A DNA stretch of 64,000 bases from Lepus europaeus (GCF_033115175.1 NC_084836.1:68371297-68435296); one strand, 5' to 3'. Shown: positions 31,685-42,734, counted from the stretch's first letter. Numbers and translations are program-made. Notes: generated by a model not told the origin, from the sequence alone.

Positions 31685-32155
31685 GCAGTTCATTCACAGG
31701 AGAAATATGAAAGATCAGAAAACATATGAAAAGATGCTTCATCTCACAAGCCAGCAGGGAAAAGCAGGTTAGAATAATGAAATACTGCTTTTGGCCCATC
31801 GACTTGGCAAAAATTCATTGTTAATAATATTAAATGCTTACCCTATGGGGGGATGTAAATCAGTGGAGGGTTTTAGGAAAGCATTTTGGCAGGAAATGTC
31901 AAAGTAATAAATGTGCACAAACATTGGCCCAGAAACACTGCTTTTAGAAATCTTTCCCCAAACACCACTTCCAAAGGTATAGTCCCTGGGACTGCCCTTG
32001 GAGCTGCAGGTGCCACACACTCAGGGCCAGGAGCTCCTTCCTAGGGCGTGGGCATGGCTTTGCTTGTAAAATTCCAAAATTAGGACCAGTTTAAATGCTT
32101 ATCAATAGGCTAGAGAAAGGAGAGTACATGAAGATCACACCTATGTTAAAAAAAA
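31685..32155 (+). mobile_element. LINE-1 ORF2 3' end fragment (old)
   Basis: ATATGAAAAGATGCTTCATC, CATCGACTTGGCAAAAATTC and GGAAAGCATTTTGGCAGG follow the order of the ORF2 3' end of old L1 in sense, and AATGCTTATCAATAGGC continues it. A GC-rich block at 31985-32060 interrupts the L1 sequence. Confidence 0.65.
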
Positions 32156-32161
32156 AATAAC

Positions 32162-32275
32162 TTGAGGCCAACACTGTGGCATAGCAGGTAAAGCTGCCGC
32201 CTGCAGTGCTGGCATCCCATATGGGCGCCGGTTCGAATCCTGGCTGCTTCACTTCCGATCCAGCACTACCCTGAA
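32162..32275 (+). mobile_element. C-type SINE, 5' part
   Basis: The head and B-box region (GGTTCGAATCCTGGCTGCTT) are intact; the element breaks off at GATCCAGCACTAC. Confidence 0.88.
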
Positions 32276-32324
32276 AACATCTTTAATCTACTTTGTAAAC
32301 TGGCTGGGAAAAGTTAACTATAAT

Positions 32325-32362
32325 GATACACACACACGTACACGAGCAAACACACACACATA
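32325..32362 (+). repeat. CA-rich tract
   Basis: ACACACACACGTACACGAGCA followed by more CA units, between two SINE pieces. Confidence 0.8.
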
Positions 32363-32364
32363 CA

Positions 32365-32565
32365 CAGCACCAATGGCTCAGACAATTGGGTTCCTGCCAC
32401 CCACACGAGAGACCTGGGTTGTCTTCCCAGCTCCTTTTCTCAGCCCCTGACCCAGCCCCAGACTGCCGGACTGCGGTGGACATTTGGGGGTGAATTAGCA
32501 GCTGAATGCTCGCTCTCCCTGTCTCTCTCTCTCAAATAAATAAATACGTTAAAAAAAAAAAAAAA
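32365..32565 (+). mobile_element. Diverged C-type SINE, 3' part
   Basis: From CACCAATGGCTCAGACAATT through GGTGAATTAGCAGCTGAATG to CAAATAAATAAATACG and poly(A). Confidence 0.75.
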
Positions 32566-32861
32566 CACCGTGGCTCACTAGGCTAATCCTCTGCGGCGCC
32601 GGCACCCAGGGTTCTAGTCTTGGTCGGGGCGCCAGATTCTGTCCCGGTTGCTCCTCTTCCAGGCCAGCTCTCTGCTATGGCCCAGGAGTGCAGTGGAGGA
32701 TGGCCCAAGTGCTTGGGCCCTGCACCCGCATGGGAGACCAGGAGAAGCACCTGGCTCCTGCCTTCGGATCGGCACAGCGCGCCGGCCATAGCAGCCATTT
32801 GGGGGGTGAACCAACAGAAGGAAGACCTTTCTCTCTGTCTCTCTCTCTCACTGTCTATAAA

Positions 32862-32907
<46 letters not shown>

Positions 32908-32945
32908 ACTCTGCCTGGCAACAAAACAAAACAAAACAAAACACA
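32566..32945 (+). mobile_element. Young-type C SINE with expanded CT tract
   Basis: The head starts inside (CACCGTGGCTCACTAGGCTA). The CT block is duplicated by a 36-bp CT run (32863-32899), and the tail has (CAAAA)n at 32920-32942 in place of AAATAAAT. It is joined to the preceding SINE's poly(A). Confidence 0.9.
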
Positions 32946-33711
32946 ATTCCTGATGAGATTCTACTGTGCGGCGGAGGCTGAGAGCCAGCAGGCAGAACGT
33001 TGCTAATTACAAAGTGGCTAATTTGAGAGGGTGGGGGGGTGCAGGAGAGGGGCAAGAGGGGACTGTGCTACTTTGTTTGTTAAACTACTGCTTTTGAATC
33101 TTCCTTTAAGATAACGATTACCTGGTTATCACAGGAAGAAAGGAAAGAGACATTTCTCCGTTTCTCCGGCTACTTCTTCCCCAAGCTTTCCAGAAGTCGT
33201 TCCTTGGTGCTGATTCACTCCGTAAGCATCCCTGGAATCCTGCTCCGTGTCCGGCCCCTGCCCCAGCGCTTGCACTGTGCTCTCTCACCATCACAGCCTC
33301 CTTCTTGGCTGCTTTCACCTCCTTGGCCGTCTCTGCGGCTCCTGCATCCAGCCCGGGGTGAGTTGCTTTGTAAATGTGTGCACTACACAAAAAAGACTGT
33401 CGAGGTTTAGGGATACTTTAAACTGTGCTGAGAGCTCCCAAGGACGTCTGGGCGGGTGAAAGGAGATGTTGGGATTTGCTTTTTCAAATTCTTCGTCCCC
33501 AAACCTAGAGAAGCTACTTCTAGTCCAACACCAAGCCCCATAAATCCCAACCTCAGTCAAGGTCCTGTTTCTGCAAGGCAACTCTTAGCCAGCAGGTGGC
33601 AGCCCTGGGCAGGAATTGGGAGCGCATCCCCACCCCACGAACTTGAGGCTTCCTAGGATCCCAGGGGCAGAGGCAGAGGTAGGGTCTGGACAGGAGGGTC
33701 GAGGGTCTCAT
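32946..33711. other. Unassigned intergenic DNA
   Basis: No exon was recognised. Around 33205-33300, GATTCACTCCGTAAGCATCC may be a decayed MIR. Confidence 0.45.
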
Positions 33712-33756
33712 TTTTTTTTTTTTTTTAAAGATTTACTTATTTATTTGGAAGAGTTA

Positions 33757-33802
<46 letters not shown>

Positions 33803-33955
33803 AAGACTTCGATCCACTGGTTCACTCCCCAGATGGCCACAACGGCCAGGGCTGGGCCAAGCGAAAGCCAGGAGACAGGCGTTTCTTCCAGGTCTCCCAC
33901 ACAGGTGCAGGGGCCCAAGCACTTGGGCCATCTTCCACTGCTTTCCCAGGCACCC
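33712..33955 (-). mobile_element. C-type SINE, head missing
   Basis: Poly(T), then AAAGATTTACTTATTTATTT and a GA/TA run, to CCACTGCTTTCCCAGGCACC. The tRNA-like head is absent. Confidence 0.88.
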
Positions 33956-34069
33956 CACCTAGGCTTCCCTCTTTGGGAGGATCCTTATAGATGCTCCCAC
34001 TGGCTCCCAGCACTCCTTGTGTGTGGCTCTGCCATAGAGATGGTTGTGGCAGTGGGGAATGTGTGGAGT

Positions 34070-34310
34070 GGCAGGCATCATGATGTCCCGAGTGCTTGGG
34101 CCCCTGCACCTGCGTGGGAGACCCGAAGAAGCTCCTGGCTCCTGCCTTTGGTTCAGCGCAGCTCTGGCCATTGTGGCTAATTGAGGAGTGAACTGGCAGA
34201 TGGAAGACCTCTCTCTCTCTCTCTCTCTCTCTCGCTGCCTCTTCTCTCTCTGTGTAACTTTGACATTCAAATAAATAAATAAAATCTTTTTTTTTTTTAA
34301 AGTAGCTTTG
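34070..34310 (+). mobile_element. C-type SINE, head missing
   Basis: It begins at TGATGTCCCGAGTGCTTGGG and ends ATTCAAATAAATAAATAAAA with a mixed T/A run. It mirrors the preceding minus copy across about 115 bp. Confidence 0.85.
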
Positions 34311-35176
34311 AGTGCAGATTGGAGCATGGATCAGTCTCCTCCAGGGAGCCACATCTGCTGTCATCTCGACCTGCCTTTTGCGGTCCCATCCACAGCACAG
34401 GTACCGCCACAGGTACTCGCTGGGGATGGCAGTCGTGGGGAGGGGCCCACAGCTGAAAGACTTGACACAGGGGGCGGGGTGGAGCATGAGCCTGTAACCC
34501 ATGGCCTCTAACCCCAGCTCTGGCCCTTTCTGGGGACCTGCCATAGGTCATGTCCCCTACGCCCTAGATCATGATCTACATCACAAAGCCTGTAGCTTGT
34601 AACTCAGCGCTGCCTAGGAGAGTCTGGGATTGATTTAGGGCTGGCTCTCGCCAACTCACCCTCACTGGGCTATGGCCCCTGGGGTGAGGGTGGGGATGGG
34701 GGTCAGAGGTGAAGTTCAGGCGGTGGGTAGGGGTGGGGGGCGGTCCTGACCACTGTGCATCACACCTGTTGCACACCCTTCTGTACTGGGGATCGGGGGA
34801 GGGTGCAGGCACAGGAGTTCACGGTTCTTATCAGCTATAGCCTGTCCTCTCTGGCTCAGCTCAAGCCATACTGGGCATTCAGCGCCTCAGGCTCTAGGCA
34901 TCTCGCAAAGCCAGAGAGAGAAAGAAAGAGAGCCTCATTGCCCTCCAAGTAAGGCCCTCCGCCCCCTGCCACCACCTTCTGCTGCGCTGAGCCGCTCAGA
35001 GCAGGGCCTCCCCAGCCTGGGGCTCCACGGGCCACACCCTCTCCATTTCTGTTCATCCTTGGTGTCCTCCACGCTGCCAGTGTCCAGCCACTGACCACTC
35101 CCTTCAGCAGTTCTCTGAAGACTCCCCTCTACTCTGTTTCAAACTTTGCCACTGTCACCCACACTAAATACATTTG
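34311..35176. other. Unassigned intergenic DNA
   Basis: Single-copy, with a G-rich stretch (34685-34745, GGGTGAGGGTGGGGATGGGG). No exon was recognised. Confidence 0.5.
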
Positions 35177-35495
35177 CTCTGGGGGCCTCGGTGGCATAGT
35201 GGGCTAAAGTCTGCCTGCGGTGCCCGCATCCCATTTGGGCGCTGGCATCCCATATGGATGCTGGTTCGAGTCTCAGCTGCTCCACTTTTGATCCAGCTCC
35301 TTACTTATGGCCTTGGAAAGCAGTAGAAGGCAGCCCAAGTGCTTGGGCCCCTGCACCTGGGTGGGAGACCCAGAGGAAGCTCCTGGCTTCAGATAGCTAA
35401 AGCTCTGGCTGTACCATTTTGGGAATGAACCAGTGGATAGAAGACACCCCCCCCCCCAATAACGCTTTCAAATAATTAAAATAAATCTTTAGAAA
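35177..35495 (+). mobile_element. C-type SINE with internal duplication
   Basis: The head carries two copies of the GCATCCCATATGGG-type segment (35226-35240 and 35245-35259). A C-run (35448-35458) stands where the CT block should be. Confidence 0.85.
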
Positions 35496-35515
35496 AAACC
35501 ATTGTAACAACTATT

Positions 35516-35818
35516 TTTTTTTATTTTTTATTTTTTTTTCTTTTTGACAGGCAGAGTGGATAGTGAGAGAGACAGAGAGAAAGGTCTTCCTTTTTGCCGT
35601 TGGTTCACCCTCCAATGGCCGCTGCGGCGGGCGAATCTCGCTGATCCGAAGCCAGGAGCCAGGTGCTTCTCCTGGTCTCTCATGCGGGTGCAGGGCCCAA
35701 GCACTTGGGCCATCCTCCACTGCCTTCCCGGGCCATAGCAGAGAGCTGGCCTGGAAGAGGAGCAACCGGGATAGAATCCAGCGCCCCAACCGGGACTAGA
35801 ACCCGGTGTGCCGGCGCG
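35516..35818 (-). mobile_element. Young C-type SINE, 5' truncated
   Basis: TAACAACTATTTT at 35503-35515 and TAACAACGATTTT at 35819-35831 form a 13-bp duplication with one mismatch. The element lacks its first 35 or so bases (it stops at CCGGTGTGCCGGCGCG), as expected from incomplete reverse transcription. Confidence 0.92.
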
Positions 35819-35901
35819 TAACAACGATTTTATAAACAAGGACTGGGCAGGCACTTACAGTTTACAATAACCGTTATGTTTTTTATACCATCATAGGCTT
35901 T

Positions 35902-36118
35902 ATTTTAAAAAGATTTATTTATTTGAAAGGCAGAGTGACAGGGAGAGGGAAGGAGAGGCAGAGAGAGATCCTCCATCCACTTCTCACTCCCCAAATGGGT
36001 CCAAGCGCTTGAGCCACCTTCCACTGCTTTTCCAGGCGCATCAGCAAGGAGCTGGACCGGAAGTGGACATGGAACAGCATTGCGAGTGGCAGCTCCACCG
36101 GCTGTGCTGCAACAGCCC
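35902..36118 (-). mobile_element. C-type SINE with internal deletion
   Basis: AAAAAGATTTATTTATTTGA to CTGTGCTGCAACAGCCCC. The segment between CACTCCCCAAATGG and GTCCAAGCGCTT is deleted. Confidence 0.85.
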
Positions 36119-37691
36119 CCCCACAAGGCTTTAAAACTTGTTGTACAGTAAGAAGAATCGGAGTCGCCTGCGTCAAAGGCAGTGAGAAAGGAAAGCTTGG
36201 GTTGCTACGGCCCCATTCCAGATTCAGAGGTCCAGGGACCCACTGGCGGTGGCCCAGCCAGGTGAGTGGCAGGGACGGGATTCCACATGGGGGCTTTGTG
36301 TGCCCACTCAGTCTTGCTTCCTCTGCTCGGCCACCCCCTCCCCTTGTCTCGGTCCAGGTTGAAGGCCATCCCCTTGCGTCGGGGAGCTGGGGCACAGAGC
36401 AGCTGAGCGGGTCTGCTGTCCGGGTCATCTGTTAACACTGCACCATCTGTCAGTTGTACTCCCAGAGGCCGGCGTGGGGGAGGAGGCTGCCTTGCCTGGG
36501 GTCTGGGATCCCAGGTCCCTCCCCTGCAAGGGAAGATCCACAGCAGACCAGACTGGTTTTCCTGCCTAGAAGAAGGAGCATGGGTGGGGGACATCACGCA
36601 ACATGAGGGGTCAAGCGCCATGTGCACAAAGCCCCCACCCCCGCGTCCGGAGCCCAGAGGAGGAGGGTGAGCAGCTTCTGAGGCTTGGAACAAGCGCAGC
36701 GCGAGTCCATCTTCCAGGGGCCGGCAGATTGATGGGGCCCCGGTGTGGCGGGCTGTTACTCAGCCTCCTGCCCACCCCGCCCTCTTCGCCCTCTTCGAGA
36801 AGGCTTTTGTGCGGGACAATGAGTTCTCCATACATTCCAGGGGACTGGGCTGTGGGGGAGGGGAGCACCAGCTACCCCCCCAACCCCGCCCCCGGGACCC
36901 GCCCCAGAGAGCAAGAGGTGGCTCTCCTGCACCTGCCCCCAACTCAGCTGACCAGCCCTGGGGCCCAGCTGGGAAGGCAGGCCCGATAAGGAAGCTGAGG
37001 CTCTGATACAGAACCTGTGCCCAATTCCTGCTTCAATCCCTTTGTCTTCCCCTCCCCTACTTACTCTCTTCCCCTTCCTGGCCAGCCCCTTGCTCAGGTA
37101 GTCACTCGACAAACACCTGTGCAGTCCTAGCTCTCTGCTTGGCTAGGGGAGACCCCTGCTCTGCAGAGTCCATGGTGGGTGGCTGAGGGGAGGGGGCTAT
37201 GGTTCAGAGGAGCTAAAGCTTAGTTGTAATGACAGCCCCCATCATCCTGCTCCAGGGGGCACCAGAGGGTGAATGGTTGCCCCAGATCACCCCTCAGCAT
37301 TGCTCTGAGAGTTGTGGGGACCCAGGGTCCCCCCAGTGCCCTCACTGCCCTGTGCCCACCGCCACCCCCACGCTGACTCTGCTGGCGTCAGCCCTGTCCC
37401 GCCTCCCGGCAGTAATTATTAAACGCCTGGGCTCACCCTTCTATCTCTTTTCCCCACCACGTGTCTGGTGTGCAGTAATAATTAATGGAGCCACTGCTTA
37501 CCAAGCGATTTGTGTTTGCCGCGTGTGTGTGCTGGGTGCCTCTGACTGTTTGCAGCCTGTTTGTAAAGAGAAGATGTGAGTGATCACTTCGTGGGGGTGA
37601 GCAAGCAGATCAGATCAGATCAGCCACATGAAGAGGGCTCAGAAAAAAAGCCTGGCCCACAGTACCCACTCAGTTGAAGGAGAGGCTGTGG
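36119..37691. other. SINE-free intergenic DNA
   Basis: About 1.6 kb without a SINE or exon. GC-rich at 36590-36970. The AT-rich island at 37410-37580 is listed separately. A short (ATCAG)3 repeat lies at 37609-37623. Confidence 0.55.
37408..37580. promoter_or_regulatory. Candidate conserved element with paired homeodomain sites
   Basis: AGTAATTATTAAAC (about 37411-37424) and AGTAATAATTAATG (about 37474-37487) are near copies 63 bp apart. A CACGTG E-box lies between them at 37458-37463. The island is AT-rich within GC-rich DNA. Enhancer function is inferred. Confidence 0.4.
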
Positions 37692-38003
37692 GGCCGGCGC
37701 TGTGGCACAGCAGGTAAAGCTGCCGCCTGCAGTGCCGGCATCCCATATGGGTGCTAGTTTGAGCCCTGGCTGCTCCATTTCCGATCCAGCTCTCTGCTAT
37801 GGCCCTGGGGAAGCAGTGGAAGATGATCTAACTCCTTGGGCCCCCTGCACCTGTGTGGGAGACCTGGAAGAAGCTCCTGGCTCCTAGCTTCGGATTGGCC
37901 CAGCTCCAACCGTTGTGGCCATCTGGAGAGTGAACCAGCAGATGGAAGACCTCTCTCTCTCTCTCTCTCTGCCTCTCTGTAACTCTGCCTTTCAAATAAA
38001 CAA
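37692..38003 (+). mobile_element. C-type SINE, full length
   Basis: GGCCGGCGCTGTGGCACAGC through a CT block to TTTCAAATAAACAAAAG. Confidence 0.93.
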
Positions 38004-38027
38004 AAGTATAGGCTGTGATGATGGCTT

Positions 38028-38078
38028 TTTAAAAAAGATTTATTTATTATTTATTTGGAAGGGAAAGCAATGATGGCA
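38028..38078 (-). mobile_element. C-type SINE tail fragment
   Basis: TAAAAAAGATTTATTTATTA and TTATTTGGAAGGGAAAGC only; the body is not recognisable. Confidence 0.45.
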
Positions 38079-39697
38079 GGGGGGTGGTACAGGGAGAGAG
38101 ACGGCAAATGGAGCAAGTAAGGAAGGGAATTCTAGAACGCAGCGCACCCTGGGAAGATCCCTGTCCGGCTAAATGACACTGACTCAGGTAGTGATGACGA
38201 CGGGCAGGTGACGCTCCTGTTAAGAGCTGGGCCCAGTGGCCCAGCCAGGTCAAGGCCAGAGGTGGGGGCAAGTTTGTCAAGTTCAAGGGGACAGAAAAGT
38301 AGCCAGGCAGAGGAGAGACTCAGGGGAAGAGCGGTCAGTTCAGCTCCGGCAGGGACCAGGGGAAGCTGGGGCCATCTTCCCCGGGAAGCCAAGGGAGGCT
38401 GTTAAACCGGAAGCGACTGGTTCCCACTCCCCCACCCTCACCGATTTCTGTTTTTAAAGGTCTCTGGCTGCGCAGAGCAAACAGGAGCCTTTGCAGGGGT
38501 GCCAGGAAATCACCTGCCTGGACAAGTGAGGGGTGGGGGAGGGGGCACGGGCTGATCCGGGGTCTACCTTGCAGCAAGAGTCAGGCTGAGGGTGGGAGAG
38601 GGCCAGGACGCCATGTTGCTCCAGGGGTCGCTAACGCTGAGCCAGGAGAGTCCAGCCCTCGTTGGCGGGCCACTGCGGCTAACCCAAGCCATTTGCCGCC
38701 CCTAGCACAGCCGGCAGCCCTAACCCTGCGGCAGTCGCAGGCTCACGGGGGGGGGGCGCCCCCATGTGAGAAGAGGGGCCCTTGCTTTCCTCCGGAATGA
38801 GTCAGCACCTGCCAAGGCCTGGTGTTCGCGCAGGTCGCAGGCTGCGGAGCGCCATCTCCCTCGGGAGAAGCCAGGACGCCCCGCCCCGCGGCCCGGGAAA
38901 CCGCGCCCCAGCCCCGCCCCAAGTCCCGGCCAGCGCGGGTCCTGCGCGCAGCTCCGCCGGCCGCGCTGCGGGCGGGGACTGTCCGGAGCCCTAATTGCTG
39001 ACATCTGCTCCCGCCTCCCCCTCCCCCACGGCCTGGGGGAGGGTCTGGGGCGCGCGCAGGGCTTGAGCCTATCGCGGGGACACTGCAGAGGGACGAGCCC
39101 TGAGCACCCCCCACTGCGTCTTTTAGGAAGCGCCGGGTTGGAGTCGCTGAGCGCTGAGCGTTGCAAGAGCCAGAATCCCAACCTTGTGCTACCCTGGGAG
39201 TCGGGCGAGAAGGACCCCGCTGTCCCGCTGAGCCTGCTTGGGGCGGGGTGGGGGTGGGGTCCCACCTGGAGCGTGCTGGGGCCTGCACCCTGTCTGTGAA
39301 TCAGGCACCCAGCAGCTACTTGCTGGGTGTGTCCTGAGGATTGGGCGCTGGTCCTGGGGAGACCAGGCGGCATCAGGCCTGCCTGTCCCTAGCCTTGGGA
39401 AGCCCCTGGGAGGTAGAGGGTGGGGGTCGCAGAGGGAGGATGACGAGCTGATCTTTGGGAGAGTCGAAGCATAATTGTGTATGGCAAGAGTGAAGTTGAA
39501 GTGATTGGAACAAGAGTATTTCTGGGTTTTGGTTGTTTTGAGACGAACCCGAACGAGGTATGTTCAAGAAAATATTGTTCTCAAGAAAAGTCAGAAATGT
39601 GAATATTTGTATGTTGCCCCCTGGCTTTCAGATGTTGACAGCTATAAGTATTTTTTTAGAAATACCCAGTCCCCCTGGGACTTTGCCTGCAATTGAA
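38079..39697. other. Intergenic DNA with CpG island
   Basis: Single-copy. The CpG-rich core at 38800-39090 is listed separately. The flank at 39440-39690 becomes AT-rich and unassigned. Confidence 0.5.
38800..39090. promoter_or_regulatory. CpG island, unassigned
   Basis: Dense CpG with GC boxes (CCCCGCCCC, GGGCGGGG) but no recognised exon. It encloses CTAATTGCTGACA (38991-39003), an extended MAF/NRL half-site next to a TAAT core. It lies about 11 kb upstream of ANKRD33. Limits are by eye. Confidence 0.45.
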
Positions 39698-39945
39698 TCT
39701 CATATGGGTGCCGGTTCAAGTCCTGGCTGCTCCACTTCTGATCCAGCTTCCTCTGGGAGAGCAGTGGAAGATGGCCCAAGTGCTTGGGCCCCTGCACCCA
39801 TTTGGGAGACCCAGAAGAAGCTCCTGGCTTTGGCCTGGGCCAGCCTTGGCCATTGCGGCCATTTGTGGGTGGGAGTGAACCAGCAGATGGAAGACCTTTC
39901 TCTCTCCTCCTCTCTCTGTAACTCTGCCTTTCAAATTAAAAAAAA
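39698..39945 (+). mobile_element. C-type SINE, 5' truncated
   Basis: It starts CTCATATGGGTGCCGGTTCA and ends TTTCAAATTAAAAAAAAAGG. Confidence 0.9.
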
Positions 39946-40734
39946 AGGAAAAAGAAAGAAATACTGTGTGCCGAAAACACCACGACATAAGTGTATCTAG
40001 GGACCACTGGGGACCAGTCTCAAAGAGCTGCAGAGTGGCTGGAAATGTGCTGGAAGTTTTGGAAGGAGGGAAATGATGGGAGTTGCAGGGCTGGGTTTTA
40101 GGATGGAGGACTGCCCGCTAGCAGAAGGGCAGTGGCTTTGGCCATGTTGGTCAGAGGGGCGGAGCTGAACAAAAGCAGCTGAGCTGGGGGTGGGGGTGGG
40201 AAGAGCCCCCCTACACACACAGTGTTAGGGTCTGGGGGGATTAGCCTTCGCTGGTGGGGGTGGGAGCAGTGTTCAAGGTTTCAAGTCCCCTGTCCCTTTG
40301 CGCTCTTTAGGGGACTGAAAAAAAAATCCCCCAAGGTTGGGCTGGGTGAGACCAGGCACTGCGCCTGCCCAGGGCGGGGCCGGCCGGGGGAGGGGCTCCG
40401 TATCCAGCCTGGCCCTCTGGAAGACCCTGGCCCTGGCCGGCCCTAATGGGAACCACACGTGGGGTGAGCCTGGAATCCCGGATCGCCTGTGACGTTTGCC
40501 TTTGGAATCGGACTCTCGGCTGGGGTCACTCCTGACCGGCCCAAGCCTGGGGCCTCCCGGCCCCAGCTCCCCTCCTAATCACTGCCAGACGCTGCACCCA
40601 GCCCTGCGGCCTGCCTGGGACCTGGAAGGGGGGTGCTTCGTGGGCCCCATTTCCTGCCAGGAGAGTACCCAAGCCCTGGCGAATTCTCCCAAATCCTAGG
40701 TTTTCTGCTGGGCCAAGGGTTGCTCAGACACAGC
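39946..40734. other. Unassigned intergenic DNA
   Basis: GC-rich at 40360-40650. No exon was recognised. Confidence 0.5.
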
Positions 40735-40747
40735 AGAACAAGTCCTC

Positions 40748-41094
40748 AGGCCGGCACCGCGGCTCACTAGGCTAATCCTCCGCCTTGTGGCACCGGCACA
40801 CCGGGTTCTAGTCCCGTCCCAGTCGGGGCACCGATCCTGTACCGGTTGCCCCTCTTCCAGGCCAGCTCTCTGCTGTGGCCAGGGAGTGCAGTGGAGGATG
40901 GCCCAAGTCCTTGGGCCCTGCACCCCATGGGAGACCAGGAGAAGCACCTGGCTCCTGCCATCGGATCAGCGCGGTGCGCCGGCCGCAGCGCGCCTACCGC
41001 GGTGGCCATTGGAGGGTGAACCAACGGCAAAAGGAAGACCTTTCTCTCTGTCTCTCTCACTGTCCACTCTGCCTGTCAAAAAAAAAAAAAAAAA
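40748..41094 (+). mobile_element. Young C-type SINE with perfect target duplication
   Basis: AGAACAAGTCCTC flanks it at 40735-40747 and 41095-41107. The head is GGCCGGCACCGCGGCTCACT; the tail is a pure poly(A). Confidence 0.95.
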
Positions 41095-41287
41095 AGAACA
41101 AGTCCTCTGCAGGCGCCCCAAACCAGTGCTCCCCAAACGTCACTGCTCCCTGCTCCTGCCTTGTGGAGACGGGTATCCTCCACCTCCGTCCCCCCTGCAG
41201 TGTCCCCGGGGTCTCTGTGGGTCCCTGGATCTGAGCATTTCCTGCCAAAACAGGAGCGGCGAACTGTCCTCTCCCAGCATGTTTTCT

Positions 41288-41605
41288 TTAAGACTTATTC
41301 ATTTGAAAGCAGAGTTACAGGGCAAGAGGACTGATGGGGGGGAGGGTCTTCCATCTGCTGGTTCACTTCCCTAAATGGCCCCAATAGCCGAGGCTGAGCC
41401 AATCCAAAGTGAGGAGCTTCTTCCGGGTCTCCCATGTGGGTGCAGAGGTCCAAGCACTTGGGCCATCTTCCACTGCTTTTTCAAGGTGCATCAGTGGGGA
41501 GCTGGATGGGAAGTGGAGCAGCCAGGACTCAAACTGGCGCTGCTGATACAGGAAGCTGGCACTGCAGGCAGTGGCTCAACCCGCTGTGCCACAGCGCTGG
41601 CCCCA
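41288..41605 (-). mobile_element. C-type SINE
   Basis: TTTAAGACTTATTCATTTGA to CTGTGCCACAGCGCTGGCCC. The GA block is short and replaced by GGGGGGGAGG. Confidence 0.9.
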
Positions 41606-41812
41606 GAATATTTCCATGTAACTTCTCCTCCTCCTAACCCAAAGTCCCGCTGCCCTGGGATCTGGGGCTGTGTCAAAGGAGGCTCAGTATAGCCAGAAAA
41701 CCAGCTCCAGGTTTTAGGCCAGGGCTGTCATCACACTTGCTAACCCCTCCCCAGGGAGCCACGGTGAGGTAAGCTGCTGTTTGGGATGCCCACATCCCAT
41801 CCAGAGTGTCTG

Positions 41813-42160
41813 GGGGCTGGTGCTGTGGTGCAGTGGGTTAAAGCTCTGGCCTGCAGTGCCAGCATCCCTTATGGGCGTTGGTTCTAGTCCTGGCTGTTCC
41901 ACTTCAGGTCCAGTTCTCTGCTCTTGCGCCTGGGAAAGCAGTAGAAGATGGCCAAGTCCTTGGGCCCCTGCATCTGCATGGGAGACCCAGAAGCAGCTCC
42001 TGGCTCCTGGCTTTGGATCAACTCTGCTCCAGCAGGCTCAACTCCAGCTGTTGCAGCCATCTGGGGAGTGAACCAGTGGATGCAAGATCTTTCTGTCAGT
42101 TCCTCTCTCTTCCTCCATCACTCTGCCTTTCAAATAAACAAACAAACAAACAAACAAGAC
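41813..42160 (+). mobile_element. C-type SINE, full length
   Basis: GGGGGCTGGTGCTGTGGTGC to TTTCAAATAAACAAACAAAC. It has a short internal duplication around CTCCAGCAGGCTCAACTCCA. Confidence 0.92.
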
Positions 42161-42734
42161 TTTTGAGAGAATTGAGCTCTCTCCAGAGCTTCCAAGGCTG
42201 TGATGTGAATGCAGGGGGGCACTTCTGCTCAAGTTCCTGGCTCTCCCTGGGCCCCCAGACCCTGCCCTCGCCCCCTGGCACCCCTCACTGAGAACTTCCA
42301 GGCAGCCTGCTCAGCATCAGGCCAGGACCCAGGAGCTGGGACAGGCTGCATTCCTGGGGGCAGGGGAGAGAGGGGAGGGGGACCGTGCCGAGCCCCCTCC
42401 TCCCATCCAGCAGAATCCCCAAGCTGCCCAGACTGATGTCCTCACTAACCACGCAGCTCCATCCGAGCCGGCGCAAGGGCAAGGGGCCAGGGACCTGGGG
42501 ACCTCTCCTGACCTCTGCTTAGGATGAAACCTGTGCCTGGCGCTGTTCCACTCCGGGGTCCCTAAAGCGAGGTGAGCCGGCACGCATATGCGCATGTGCA
42601 CAGCGCAGGGGGGCGAGGGCAGCCCCCTCCCAACACTCTCGACCCTCGCTGCGGGAGTGAACGCCACACTCCTGCTGCAAGTCAGCTCAGAGAGAAATCG
42701 GGCCCTCCACCCCACCCCACCCCACCCCATCCCC
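42161..42734. other. Unassigned intergenic DNA
   Basis: Single-copy GC-rich DNA ending in a CCACC pentamer array (42707-42729). No exon was recognised. Confidence 0.5.
42707..42729 (+). repeat. (CCACC)n pentamer array
   Basis: Four to five tandem CCACC/CCCCA units immediately before an AT-rich candidate element. Confidence 0.9.

Noticed and set aside
36205-36693. 162-aa minus-strand frame and overlapping frames
   Set aside because: No splice-supported structure and no family match.
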